NCBI GenBank assembly: GCA_009801085.1
Contig: VNWV01000007.1
Span: forward strand, 2,418,001 to 2,482,000
From: Lasiodiplodia sp. COLG20
Taxonomy: Eukaryota > Ascomycota > Dothideomycetes > Botryosphaeriales > Botryosphaeriaceae
Direction: 5' to 3'
DNA: 64,000 bases
Position 1 is the stretch's first letter. The number at the start of each line of letters is the position of its first letter. Made by a program: the position numbers and the translations under genes. This document shows, piece after piece, positions 34,323-45,535 of this stretch. Below the pieces are notes generated by a model. That model saw only the letters and a program-made list of their open reading frames with translations, was not told where the DNA came from and made no database searches.

Positions 34323-35926
34323 ATGCTTCGCTCTCTTATCGCAACAGCCTACTTGGCTACGCTGGTCGCAGCCCAGAGCAATGTCGTAGGATCGGCGGTC
34401 GGCTTTGCTGCGGGTGTGACCGGCGGTGGCGATGCTACGCCTGCCGTACCTGCCGATATCGATGAGCTTACTACCTGGCTCACGGATGATGAGCCCCGTG
34501 TCATTCTTTTGGACAAGGAGTATGACTTCACCGGCTCCGAGGGCACCAAGACTGAGGATGGTTGCCGTCCGGACAGCAACACTTGTGGAGTATGCATCTA
34601 CTATATGGCAACCGCTACAAACAATCTCAACTAATATTTCCAACAGAGCAGCGGCCAAGACGCTCTCGACGGTCCCAACTGGTGCAGCGCCAGCTATCCG
34701 ACGGTTTCGGTTACCTATGACGTTGCGGCCACCAACCCCATTGACGTCAAGTCCAACAAGTCGATCGTCGGTGTCGGCGACAAGGGTGTGATCAGAGGCA
34801 AGGGTTTCCGTTTCGTCAGTGGAGCACAGAACATCATCTTCCAGAACGTCCACGTCACGGAACTCAACCCGCAGTACATCTGGGGCGGAGACGCCTTCCA
34901 GATGTCCGGCTGCGACCTCATCTGGCTGGATCATGTCAAGATCTCGCTCGTCGGCCGCCAGATGCTCGTCACCGGCTATGAATCTGCCGGACGCGTGAGC
35001 ATCACGAACTCGGAGCTGGACGGCCAGACCAGCTGGAGCGCCTCGTGCAACAACGAGCACTACTGGACGATGCTCTTCCTCGGCGACGGCGACCAGATCA
35101 CCTTCGCCAACAACTACATCCACGACACGTCGGGCCGCTCGCCCAAGGTCGGCGACGCCGTCACCCTGCACGCCGTCAACAACTACTTCCAGACCAACGA
35201 GGGCCACAACTTCGACATCGAGCAGGGCGCGCAGATCCTGATCGAGGGCAACGTCTTTGAGGACTGCAAGGCGCCCATGACCGAGGCTGCCCTCGCCGTC
35301 ACCAGCGGCCTCTTCACCGTCCCCGACAGCAGCGCCGCCGCTCAGTGCTCCAGCGCCCTCGGCCGCGATTGCCAGGTCAACCAGCTGACCAGCTCGGGCG
35401 AGCTTGGCTCCTTCACTGACACCACCGTCGTCAGCGCCATCGGCGGCGCTGACTCCATCTGGGAGGCTATCGCTGCCGACCAGGTTGCCTCGACCGTCAA
35501 GGCCGGTGCTGGTATCGGAAAGATCTCTGACTCCTCTTCTGCTTCTTCGTCCTCGTCTACCAAGGTTACCGCTGAGGACGCTTCGTCTTCTTCGGCGGCT
35601 GCTGCCTCGCCCGCCGTCACCTCCAGTGCCGCGGCTGTCGAGTCGACTCCCGCAGCTGTGGAGTCTAGCGCTCCGGCGGCTTCCTCCTCTTCTTCCTCTT
35701 CCGAGTCATCCTCTTCCTCTTCGTCTTCCTCCTCGTCAGGTTCCTCGTCAGGCTCTGCGGTTTCCCGCTGGGGTCAGTGTGGCGGTCAATCTTGGACCGG
35801 ATCCACCGCCTGTGAGGATGGATACACCTGCACTGTCCAGAATGACTGTGAGTATTACCACAAGCCTTAACCGTATTGCATATTGATACTGATGTTGAAC
35901 GTATAGGGTACAGCCAGTGCCTCTAA
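34323..35926 (+). CDS. Secreted pectin lyase (PL1) with C-terminal CBM1
   Basis: Cleaves methyl-esterified pectin by beta-elimination outside the cell. Exons 34323..34589, 34647..35847 and a 20-nt last exon 35907..35926 give 495 aa. A signal peptide (MLRSLIATAYLATLVAAQ) precedes the parallel beta-helix. Pectin-lyase-type motifs include IRGKGFRFVSGAQNIIFQNV, IWLDHVKISLVGRQ, NNEHYWTMLFLGDGDQIT and HDTSGRSPKVGDAV with the catalytic-site Arg. Residues ~400-455 form a Ser-rich linker. The tail is a CBM1 (WGQCGGQSWTGSTACEDGYT ... WYSQCL), whose last six residues come from the micro-exon. CBM1 should hold the enzyme on cellulose while it digests neighbouring pectin. Pectin rather than pectate lyase is inferred from these motifs and the lack of the typical Ca-binding Asp set. 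Confidence 0.94.
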
Positions 35927-36230
35927 GCACTTAACAACGCTGGAGTGGAAAGAACAATAGGAGAAAAACTGGAATGTAGTTCTGTAACGAGATGAAATTA
36001 ACTTACATAATAGTCAGAATCTATTAATTGTTTCAAAAATCAATCATTCAAATACGCGTTGCCCTAGGGAATATTCTGATGAATCTTCGTGGAACAGAAA
36101 TCTTACGCCGGGTTGACAACATGTAGTTCCAATAGGAAATTTACCAGCATATATAGCGGTAATATCTCAAACGAGAGGATAGCCTTCACTCATGAGATGA
36201 ATAACTGTACCGACATCTACAGTCCGGCAT

Positions 36231-37636
36231 TTACAGCTTTGCCATTGGAACCTCCACCTCGATTTCGTCCACCAGCTTTGCAACTTCCCGAGCCAGCCCA
36301 AAGCTATACACGTACCCACCTCCTGGTGAACCTGTGCACTACGTCTCAGTTTTGACTTCTTGTACATTGTGAGTGAGACTTACCATATGCGTGGACTACT
36401 GTTTGGCCATTGATATCCTCTCTCTCTGCTCGGACTCCTGTCTTTCTCTGAGGCCGGATTCCCACAATGTCACGAACGACCTTGAAATCTGACGGACTTT
36501 CTGGGAAAGTCTCCGGCAGGCCCTCATGAACGCGACGAAATATCTGTGTAAGTTGTGTTAGGATGATCGAACTATGCAAGCATAGGTTGTTTCACGCTTA
36601 CATCGGCCCTGAGACCGGAATCCACCGAGGTATCGCTGCGTACCTTGTCAACGAGAACAATACAAGATAGCTCCATGCGGAGACTCACATGTTTCCGAAC
36701 TGCTTTATACCGCCCAGGATGGCCGTCCCATCGCCCCTGGGTATGACATACGTGTAGTCCTTGCCGCGTCGGATCCAGATCTTGTCGTAATCAGTCTTGA
36801 CGAGCACGGTCTGACCGCGAACTTGCTCAACGTTCTCATCTGCCACATCACTCAGAAATCGAGCTCCCCAACCTGTGGCGTTGATGAGGATATCATGCCC
36901 CATGCCGCTTAAATCCGCCAGCGACCGGACGTTGACACGTTTGAACGTCACGCCAGCCCCTTCCAGCTGCGAGCGCAACCAGGGAAGAAAGACCGGGGGC
37001 GTAACAACCCAGCTTTGATCTGCAAATATGTAAAGTTGGCAGGGATATACATGTGGAGGCAGTGGATACTTACAGGAGATCCCGTGCGCTACACCCTTGG
37101 GAAGCTCGTCTTTGGACATGACACGAAACTACGTTCGTATTCTCAATACGTAAAATATGGCAACGCAGCCTTCAATGCGTGACTTACTCCTGGCATCTTT
37201 CCATGGTACCACATGTCCTCTGGCTTCTTGAAATCAAGCAAGTCATGAATCTCGATCCGCTTGGGAAGCGCAATATCCAACCCGTCAGTTCATGAAGTCC
37301 AGATTCGCGTTATCGTACCATGACACACCTTTACGCTGCTTTCTGGATGGGCCATTGCGAGCTTCCACATATGCGCGAAGGCTTCGAGCTGCATCTTCTG
37401 CTCTCTCGGCGGCGAGTCGTCCATGCCCAGCCAGATGGCGCCCGCCCATGGACTGGTCCAGGTGAAGGAATCAGGATCTCCGGGCAGGTCGCGTGCGACG
37501 ATGGTAACTTCATGGCCTTTGGGAAGCTGGCTGGCAATGGACATGCCAGCAATTCTGAGTTGTACGTCATTGGCGTTGTATTCTTCCAGGAGTGTTGGTT
37601 GTCATACCCTGAGCCGAGGATTGTAATCTTGACCAT
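36231..37636 (-). CDS. D-amino-acid oxidase, peroxisomal
   Basis: FAD enzyme that deaminates D-amino acids, giving 2-oxo acid, ammonia and H2O2. Eight exons (37636..37608, 37554..37329, 37259..37188, 37128..37074, 37019..36689, 36635..36602, 36543..36384, 36331..36231) give 335 aa, the normal DAO length. Exon 1 plus 2 build the dinucleotide motif [20 protein letters not shown]. Next come [10 protein letters not shown] (flavin pocket), [24 protein letters not shown] and [13 protein letters not shown]. The DAO signature region near the end is [15 protein letters not shown] ... [16 protein letters not shown]. The protein ends in AKL, a PTS1-type signal, as expected for fungal DAOs. The unusually many small exons make the gene look like scattered fragments unless spliced. 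Confidence 0.93.
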
Positions 37637-38169
37637 GTTGAGCTTTCTTCGGTCTGTTTACAGCTATTCAAGTGTACGTCAGACTATGACGGTGATGTAT
37701 AAGGTCACTGCTGGAGCTTTGAAGAGGTCATTGAAATAGTCTACCCATCCCGGGAATCCAGACCCTTGATGGACAACAACTCACGATTTTGTTTTCTTCC
37801 CCTCAATCATCATACCACTGATCTACATCACTCATGGTTCTTGATACTCCATGTTGAGTGGAGAAGCTATGCTGGCCAATGATGAAAGGTATGGGAATCC
37901 AATCTCGGTCGCCATGCATGCCCTGCCGAGACCCGCATATTTCCTATCTCGCATGTGCAAACTTCTCACTTACGCCGATATCTACGTCATATCCTGTCTG
38001 CATGATCATTTTGAAGGCAACTATTTGGGATGAAAGTACATGAAGCCCTTCATATCAAGTTACATTGGTTCCGTTATTTCATGCAATGCGGAACGCAAGC
38101 TGCAATGACTACTTTACCGAACGGAAACTTACAGTGAGCATTTAAAACTATCATGAAAACCGTGGTTAA
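37637..38169. other. Intergenic, no gene seen
   Basis: Lies between the start of the D-amino-acid oxidase gene and the 3' end of the P450 gene. Short ORFs only. Confidence 0.55.
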
Positions 38170-40134
38170 CTAAGCCTCAACATGCCGCGGTTTCAACTTG
38201 ACCTCCAACCCCCTGTTATACGCCACACCACCCGCAACAACATACCTTCCCTCCTTCACCAGCTCCAAATCAAACTGCCTTACAATCTGCATCATCATTT
38301 CAGTTAGCCTTAGCCCAATTGGCAAACAACAAACAAGGTCATCCGCCCCCACCACCGTAGCACCAACCGTAGAAACCAAAAAGAAAACACGAACTCACCT
38401 CAGGCAACAACTTCCACATCTCCAAAACCGCCACATCCTTCCCCAGACACACCCTCGGGCCCACCCCAAACACGAAGCTCGCCGCCTCCATCTCCGCCAC
38501 CCTCCTCGCCCCCACCTCATCGCCCTCCTGCACCAACCACCTCCCCGGCCTAAAACTCTCCGGATCTGGCCCGTACATCCTCGGGTCCCGCTGCACGACG
38601 TACGCATTACTCGTCACCTCCGCGCCGCCCGGCACCCATGACGCACCCGGCAGCCCACCTGCCTTTCCTTCCCGCGGCACGACGCGCGCGAAGAGGTTCG
38701 TCGCGGGCGGGTTGAGGCGCAGGCTCTCCTTGATGCAGGCGACGAAGAAGGGCAGGTGCGCGCGCGTCTGGTCGAACTGGATGGGGGAGGACAGGAGGTG
38801 CTTGCTGTCGGCGATGGCGATCTCGGCGCGGCAGCGGGCGAGGCAGGACGGGTGCGTGAGGAGGAAGCGCAGCGTGCTGCCCAGCGCCGTGCCGGTCGTG
38901 TCGGCGCCGGCTTGGATGAGGAGGGTGACGTGGGCGCGTTTTTGGGAGGGGGTGAGGGGTTGGCTGGTGGTGGGGTTAAGGGCGGTGAGGCAGCTGCGGG
39001 GAGGAGTAAGTAAGTGGGAGGGTGGTGGTTACTTAGTTGGAGGAGGGGGATTGAGGGGGGTGAGGGGAGTAGGTAGCTTACTACTGTAGGAAGTCTGGCT
39101 TCTCTTGTGTGAAGCCTTCGTTCTCGATGCGTTTCTCGCGGTCGGTGACGTGCTTGTCCGCTTGGCTCATCAGAAAGCCCATGCCGTCATCGTCGCTCAC
39201 GCTGGGGAGGAAATACAGGCCCCAGCGGGTCTTCATGACGACGTCGCGGAACCAGCGGAAGCGGCCGACGAAGCCGAAGAAGTCGAGGCCTTCACGCCAG
39301 CTGTGTAGCATGTGGCGCTCGTCGCGGCTGTTGTGGACGAAGCCCCAGGGCTCCGTGAAGGAGAGCATCGTCATGATATCGGCGGCAAATTCTCTGGATC
39401 ATTAAAGACGTCAGCGGAAAAAAAGTTCAAGCAAATTGGTCTATAGAAAGGGGTTGCCGTACGCTACTTTGTCCGAGATAATGACGCTTTCCCCCTTCTC
39501 CGCCCGTTCGGTCATTCTGCGAACGAAGAGTTGGATGAGTTGGTCAATCCTAGGCTCCCAGGCATTCTTCAATCCTCCGATGGTCCACTGCAATGGTCGT
39601 TGTTTAGCTGTTTGTCTGAAACTTCAATCGTTCCGTGGTGGTTACCTGCGAGCCTCCAAGCGCTTTCCTCAATGCCCTATGCTCGTCTCCATCGATGGTA
39701 GAGAACAGGTGCGGCGGCCCCAACGCTCCAGTTCCGTAAAGCGGGGCTTTCGTGTTGAACTTTGGGTCCCAGTATATTTCTTTGATAGCAGCGGGTTGTG
39801 GAAAGAGCAGCAGAGTTGGTGCTATGCGGATTGGCTTGTCGGCTTAACAGGAGAACAGTGGTCAGTGATGGAGCACGTGGCCATTTTTCTTGTGGGGAAA
39901 CCAACTTCCGTAACGTTTCGTTAAAGACATGAGCCATTGCGGTTCGAGTTGGAAAACTGAGATCATGGCTGAAACTAGCGAAAAAGATGCCGCATACCAC
40001 GGCCCATGGAAGCTTGACAGTGGGTGCAGGTAGAGGTTGTAAAAGATTCGAAGAACCAACAACGAAGCTATCGAAACTCCTATCAGTAAAAGACTGGAGC
40101 CTGCGGATAGCTCAACGAGCTTTCCGAGTGCCAT
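38170..40134 (-). CDS. Cytochrome P450 monooxygenase
   Basis: Haem-thiolate monooxygenase anchored in the ER. Six exons (40134..39906, 39842..39646, 39587..39463, 39393..39082, 38993..38399, 38286..38170) join in frame to 524 aa, typical for fungal P450s. The N-terminal anchor is LLLIGVSIASLLVLRIFYNL, followed by the hinge HPLSSFHGPWY. The I-helix is QAGADTTGTA, the K-helix ESLR with Glu and Arg, then the PERF-like stretch FRPGRW. The haem loop is FVFGVGPRVCLGKD with the Cys ligand. Exon 5 is strongly GC-rich, and the antisense strand shows long ORFs there. The family within P450s and the substrate are unknown. Its neighbours are a D-amino-acid oxidase gene and an amidohydrolase gene, so no cluster is obvious. 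Confidence 0.94.
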
Positions 40135-41575
40135 GTTGACAGCTTTTTTTTCTCTTTCAGCTGCTGGATAGGATTAACTGTGAAGTGTTCTCGTATCCAC
40201 TCTGTGAAGATAATCTGCTGAAAAGGACGCTGTGGGACTTAATTTTCAATCGAAGCTTCCTTAACTCAGGTTGAAATACTATAAGCGAGGGGAGCGGACC
40301 CTGGTCAGAGAATGCGGAGTGGTGGGGGCCATTTCGAGACGCGCGGGGCAGAGCATGCAGTCCCTTGTCGCTGCGAACCAATCTTGTCTTGCCAATTTAT
40401 TCCGAGCATCCGGGATTGAACACCTATGGCTGCACCAGAGTCACAACAGGGCTTAGCCCTAACGGCATTACATTCATGCGAGCCTTTATGGTGGGCTTGA
40501 TCTGCATACATCAGCCCAGTTATACGAATGACGAAAAGGCAATGATCTTGGCAGGTGTGGAACAATGTTACGGCTAATACCACAGTGAATTTAGTGCTGA
40601 CATGTACCTCCGATCCCTACCCCAGTGCGCTAGCAAATGCAGCTAATGTGAAAGAATATATTGCTAATGACGTTCATCAAGGAAACCCAGGGCAAGGGAA
40701 GGGCGTCAAAAAGGAAATCGCTTATAAGTGCTTGGCAGATTGGGGTGAGCCAAGCGCTTCGAACTGCAGATCTGTAGCAGCGTCGTCATATGTGAGAGAA
40801 GGTAAGTTTGTTTCGAAAAGATGACTGTGTAACACGGCGGCGTCCACGTGGCGGGGCATGAGCCTGAGAACGTCATCAAGATGCATGAACTTAAATTTGA
40901 CATTCTCTAGTCGCTCCGCCCTCATTCTCTGATTTAGTGTTTCTGAGCTCACTTTGTCACCAAACTGGAAACATTCGGCTTGTGTAAAATAGGCAGCTTG
41001 GGATAGCTGTTCTTCAGAACAATAGCTCTAATAGCCAGGGTCTCATGATGGTATCTAACGGAAGTAGCCAAAATCCACCATCAAGTACGGATTTTCCATA
41101 ATCAGTAGCAAAGCTCCCCATCGCTTTCCAAAAACCATTGACAAGGATACCCTGCCGCATGTAATACCTTTCGATCCAGAATTCGAATGACACGGCCGCA
41201 GGGTTCTTTCGTTGTTTGAGGATCAAGAATAGCACATATTACAAACATGCAACATCTGAGATTAGGAAGCGGAGGTGAGAAGACTAATATTGTTACCTAT
41301 TGATGTTATACAGCCTTTGTACTTGGATATCCCACAATCCGTAAGCGTCTCACCCATCGATTATTGGAGATATTTTCCGGCTCTTATATGTGTACGAAGT
41401 AGCACGCAGCAGACCAATAGTGCGAACGAGTATAATCAAACATATTGATAGAATCAGATCGCCAGCGGCTGCTGATCACTCGCGTAATGTTCGTCAGCCT
41501 TCAGACGCAGGGAGAAGACAACATAGCCAATACATGGTTTACAGTCCACCTACCCACTCCACACTCCGCACTCCC
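40135..41575. other. Gene-poor stretch
   Basis: Promoter of the P450 gene and 3' flank of the amidohydrolase gene. A minus ORF at 41014..41235 (FEFWIERYYMRQGILVNGFW) starts with GTG, has no partner exons that I could join, and resembles nothing I recognise. Confidence 0.45.
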
Positions 41576-44532
41576 TCACTGAAACAACGTAACCGCACCA
41601 CCCCTCCCCTCCCCAACACCAACAACCCTCCCCCCAATCTCCAACGGGCTCCCCTCCCACACCACCCAATCCCCCTTACTCTCCTCCACCTTCCCCTTCA
41701 ACCCAAGCACCTCCCAAACCTTCCCACTCACCAACCCCACCGCCTCCCTCTCGCTCAACCTCCCCTCCCCATTCGCGTACGCCCACCCGGCCATCAAACC
41801 CAAATCGCGCACCTCCCAGCTCTCCGCCACCCCAATCGCCCTCGTCACGCCCGCATCCAACAGCTTGTCAATGGCGGTGCCGTTCGTCAGCGGCGCGCCT
41901 GTCAGGCTGCGGCGCTGGTCCCAGTGCTGCGCGTACTGCAGCAGCGGCGCGAGGACGACGCCGACGCCGCCGGCGGAAGCGAGTTCGGGGGCGAGGAGGT
42001 GGGCTTCGGAGGCGCCGAGGAGGACGAGGCGGATGGTAGAGGACGAGGAGGAGGGGGAGGAGGAGGAGGTGGAAGAAGAGGCGAGGAAGGCCTCGACGTC
42101 GGCTTTGACGCGGAGCAGGGCGGCGATGGTGTCGGCGCTGTCGGCGTCGATGACGAGGGCGAGGTCGCCGGCGACGACCTTGCGGAGGTAGGCCTGCTCG
42201 GTGTAGCGGTCCGTCGGCTTCTCGGTGCTGCTGTCGTTCAGGGACGCCGCAGCGGCCTCGAGCAGGCTGTCGCGCAGGGCGCCGATGGCGCTCGACAGGG
42301 ACGGCGTCTTGCCGTCCTTGACGCCGGGGCCGAAGCTGTAGTGCACGGCGACCTCGTCGGCCCAGACGGCGCCGTCGGATAGGGAGTGCTGCTGCTTCGC
42401 ACCTGTGCGGAAGCCGACGCTGACGCCGCGGGAGCCGCCGCCGGACGCGGACGGGGCGGAGATGGCTCGCGTGACGCCGCGGCGGTGGGCGGCTTGGAGC
42501 TGCTTGGTGTCGAGGGCGAGGCCGTCGACGGCGCGGGCGAAGCGCGTGTCGGGCCCGTTGCGGCCGTCTTGCGTGTCGCGCTCGGCGGCGATCTCGCTGA
42601 GGCCGAGGTTGGAGCCGAGGATGGTGAAGGCTGGGGAGAGGTGGCCGTTCTTGAGGTTGACTGTCTTGATGTTCTGGGATGATGTGGTTTGTAGCTCGGC
42701 TCTGCAGGTTCCAGCGCAGGAGATCTCGCCGTTGGTGATGATGACGACGTTGCTGGATTCTTCAGAGGCGTGTTCGAAGCCTGGGAGCAGGATCTTCGAG
42801 ACGCCGGTGAAGACGACGTTGCCCGTCTCGACTTCCTCCTCCTTCTCTTCCGTTGGCGCGGCCGCGAGATCGGTGGGGTAGACAGGGTCGGTCCGCGATT
42901 TATTCAAGACGAAGGGGTGCTCGTACTGGGCGGTGCCATCGATCCAGATCTGCACGGGGGTGGCGGCCACGCTCAGCGGATCGCTGTCCCAGACAACGAT
43001 ATCCGCGTCGAATCCGGCTTTGACCTTGCCGAGGCGCTCGCCCAAGCCTAGCAGTTCTGCAGGCGCGCTGGTCACGCCTGCGAGCGCTGCGTGGTAGGGC
43101 AGCCCGTAGCCGTACGCCTTGGCCGCTTCGAAGACGACGTGCTGTGCATTGAGAACTGGATTGTCGGATACATACACAGGTGTGATGCCATTCTCGTACA
43201 GAATTCTGCCTGCCTGGTCAGTGCCGCGGTAGGCTTCACTCTTGTAATCCATGTTGTCGGCGAACAGAGCGGCGGCAGGAGCGCGGCCGCCCCACGCACG
43301 CTTTAGGATCTGTTTCTGATTAGTCTGTGTACATTGTGCAAGTTCTTCGTCGTACATACCTCGGGGACAATGTAAGTTTCATGAGCGTGGTGGAACGCAC
43401 GGATAGGGAACTTGAACTCGTTGGTGTGGTCGACGAAGGCCTCAAGGTCGGGCACCGTGTAGCAGTGCGTATTGACGTGCACCTGACCGCGCAGGACAGC
43501 GCTAAGAGATTCCCAGCGGAGGTCCTGGGGCAGATACGTCTCAGCCGCATGCAGGCCATTAGCCTGGACGGCCGAGCACCAGTCGTCCTGCGCCACCACC
43601 AACTTGGCCGCCTGCTCGAACGCGTGCCTGAACTCCCACGACTCGCCCATCCTGCTGACGGGGCCGTGTTCGCCGACCTTGCCGTAGATCCTTTTAGGGT
43701 TCTCGCCGCACGCCATCTTCATGTAGCGCCAGGTACGGTCCGGATCAGCCAGCATGTCAGCTGCGCTGACCTCAAGGCGGCCATCGGGCTTGCCAACGGC
43801 ATGCTTGATGACAAAGGCCTCGCCGCCGATGTTGTTGCCCGAGCCGGGCAGGATGAGCGAGGTCGTCACGCCCCCGGATTTGATGACCTGGATCTGGTGG
43901 TCCAGCGGGTCCAGTCCGTCGATGGACCGCACATACGGCGTCGTATCTGCCGACATTTCGTTCGTGTCCTCGTTGCCCCGCAGCTCCGGCAGCGGGTTGA
44001 CGCCCGCGTGGCTGTGCATGTCGATGATGCCTGCCGTCAGGGGCCGGCCTTGAGCGTCGTAGACCAGTACGCCCTCGGGAAGCTCTTCCTCGGAAATCTT
44101 CGCTCCCACGCTCTTGATAAGGCCGTATTCGAGAAACACGTCGGATTGGACCCAGGAGTAGCCTTTCCCAGCCCGGGCATCTTCCTCGCTGGTCCCAGGG
44201 ACAGGCTCGCCGACCCATACGGATGCGTTTTTGATCAATGTTGGCTTGTGGCCATCAATGTACCGAGCGTTGCGAGAACGCTGGCCGCTGGGATCCTGTG
44301 GCTTTTGCTGCAGCTTGACGCACGTTGCCAGGTCTTCTTCAAGTCGTTCCAGGGATAGCGTGGTCGTTCGATGGCGGAAATGGTGTGATTGATGCCATTG
44401 GGCATAGGCAAGATAAACAAGGCACGCGACTGCGATAAGTTTGAGGCTGCGTCTCTTCCGGAACCGCCGCCGGTGCTGCGGGGCCGACTGCTGAACCGTC
44501 GCACTGTACGTGGGCAGCCCGTCCTTCTCCAT
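41576..44532 (-). CDS. Membrane-anchored amidohydrolase-family protein
   Basis: Exons 44532..43360 and 43309..41576 (50-nt intron) give 968 aa. The first ATG in frame is at 44532. The N-terminus is a short basic tail (HRRRFRKRRSLK) followed by one transmembrane helix (LIAVACLVYLAYAQW), so it should be a type II membrane protein with its enzyme domain in the lumen or outside. The amidohydrolase metal motif is IIDMHSHAG (HxH) near residue 170. Further ligands are probably in VHVNTHCYTV, IRAFHHAHETYI and VYVSDNPVLN (metal Asp). KAGFDADIVVWDSDPL is the typical composite beta-sheet end. The second half, with a Ser-rich loop (SSSTSSSSPSSSSS), looks like a repeat of the same fold without the metal motif. 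The substrate is unknown; imidazolonepropionase-like relatives act on cyclic amides. Confidence 0.87.
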
Positions 44533-45535
44533 CTTCAATGGATTGAGATGGAGATGGAATGGAAGAAGCGATTGGTGATGCTAAATAGGATAGGTTACAC
44601 GTCAAGGCCGTGTCCAATGATGCGATGATAAGTGGGATGGGCGCTAACCCCGCTTTCGGCAGGAGATGGTGCGATACCGCGGAGCTGACTAACATCCCTT
44701 TCTACCATCAATCGACGCCTTTTGCATGCGACCCCAATCATCTTTTTTGAATCGAGGAAGGAGCCTAGGCTCTCACGTCGTAGCTCTGCTAAGATGCCAA
44801 TACCCTGGACTTTCGTGCAAGGATGTGATCTTACACCCATCAAAAATGCATCCAGATGCTTCCTTTCCGTCAAGCTCTTCATTTAGTCCTTTACCTAGGA
44901 GCCTAAATGCTTAAAAGTATGAAACGTCTCCATTCAACATTCTCAGCACAAGCAATGACGCGGCTGCACAGCCCTGCTGTCTACGGCGGGGCAAGCTTTC
45001 CCCGCAGCCTTGCACTGCCAGCTCCGTTCCCAGCCTCGTCACACTAGCCGAGACGCTTCTATCTGACTGCTCTTGGTGCCACGCGGCTGAGAGCCTGCGC
45101 AAATCTGACAGCGTAAGGCAAGGGACCCAGTTCGCTACGCACTGTGCTGCGCAGCCGCGCAAAATCTATGGTGCGTATAATTCGCATGGCGCATTCACCG
45201 GTCGTCTGCCTCCAAGGCTGAGCATCTGCCTGATGCCAGTTTGACTCACGCGCCGTTTTGCATCCTTGACCGGTAAACCCATCTCGGAACGGACCGCATG
45301 CCTGCTCACATCCGCAGCCCCGCTGCGCCATGGCGTAGCAGTGATAACGGCGAGGCGCGCAGAACCCTGTGTGCGAGATTTGCACATCTGCGAGAATATA
45401 TCTTCGCCTGTCAGCCCGTGAATCCTTCAACTCAGCCCTCACACCATCAGGCGCCAAAAGATGGCTGCGCAGGGACTTCCGGTGTGCCGTATCCTGGTTC
45501 CTGCTGAAGCTACGCAAGGCTGACTTCCGCTCTAG
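44533..45535. other. Intergenic; may hide the 5' exons of the NLR-like gene
   Basis: No recognisable N-terminal domain in any frame. A stop at 45533-45535 lies directly before the NB-ARC frame, and CTAG there could be a splice acceptor. Confidence 0.4.

Noticed and set aside
34260..35207. Minus-strand ORF of 315 codons
   Set aside because: Antisense to the pectin lyase gene; no domain and no start context.
41390..44358. Long plus-strand ORFs
   Set aside because: Antisense to the GC-rich amidohydrolase gene; Arg/Ala/Gly-rich shadows.
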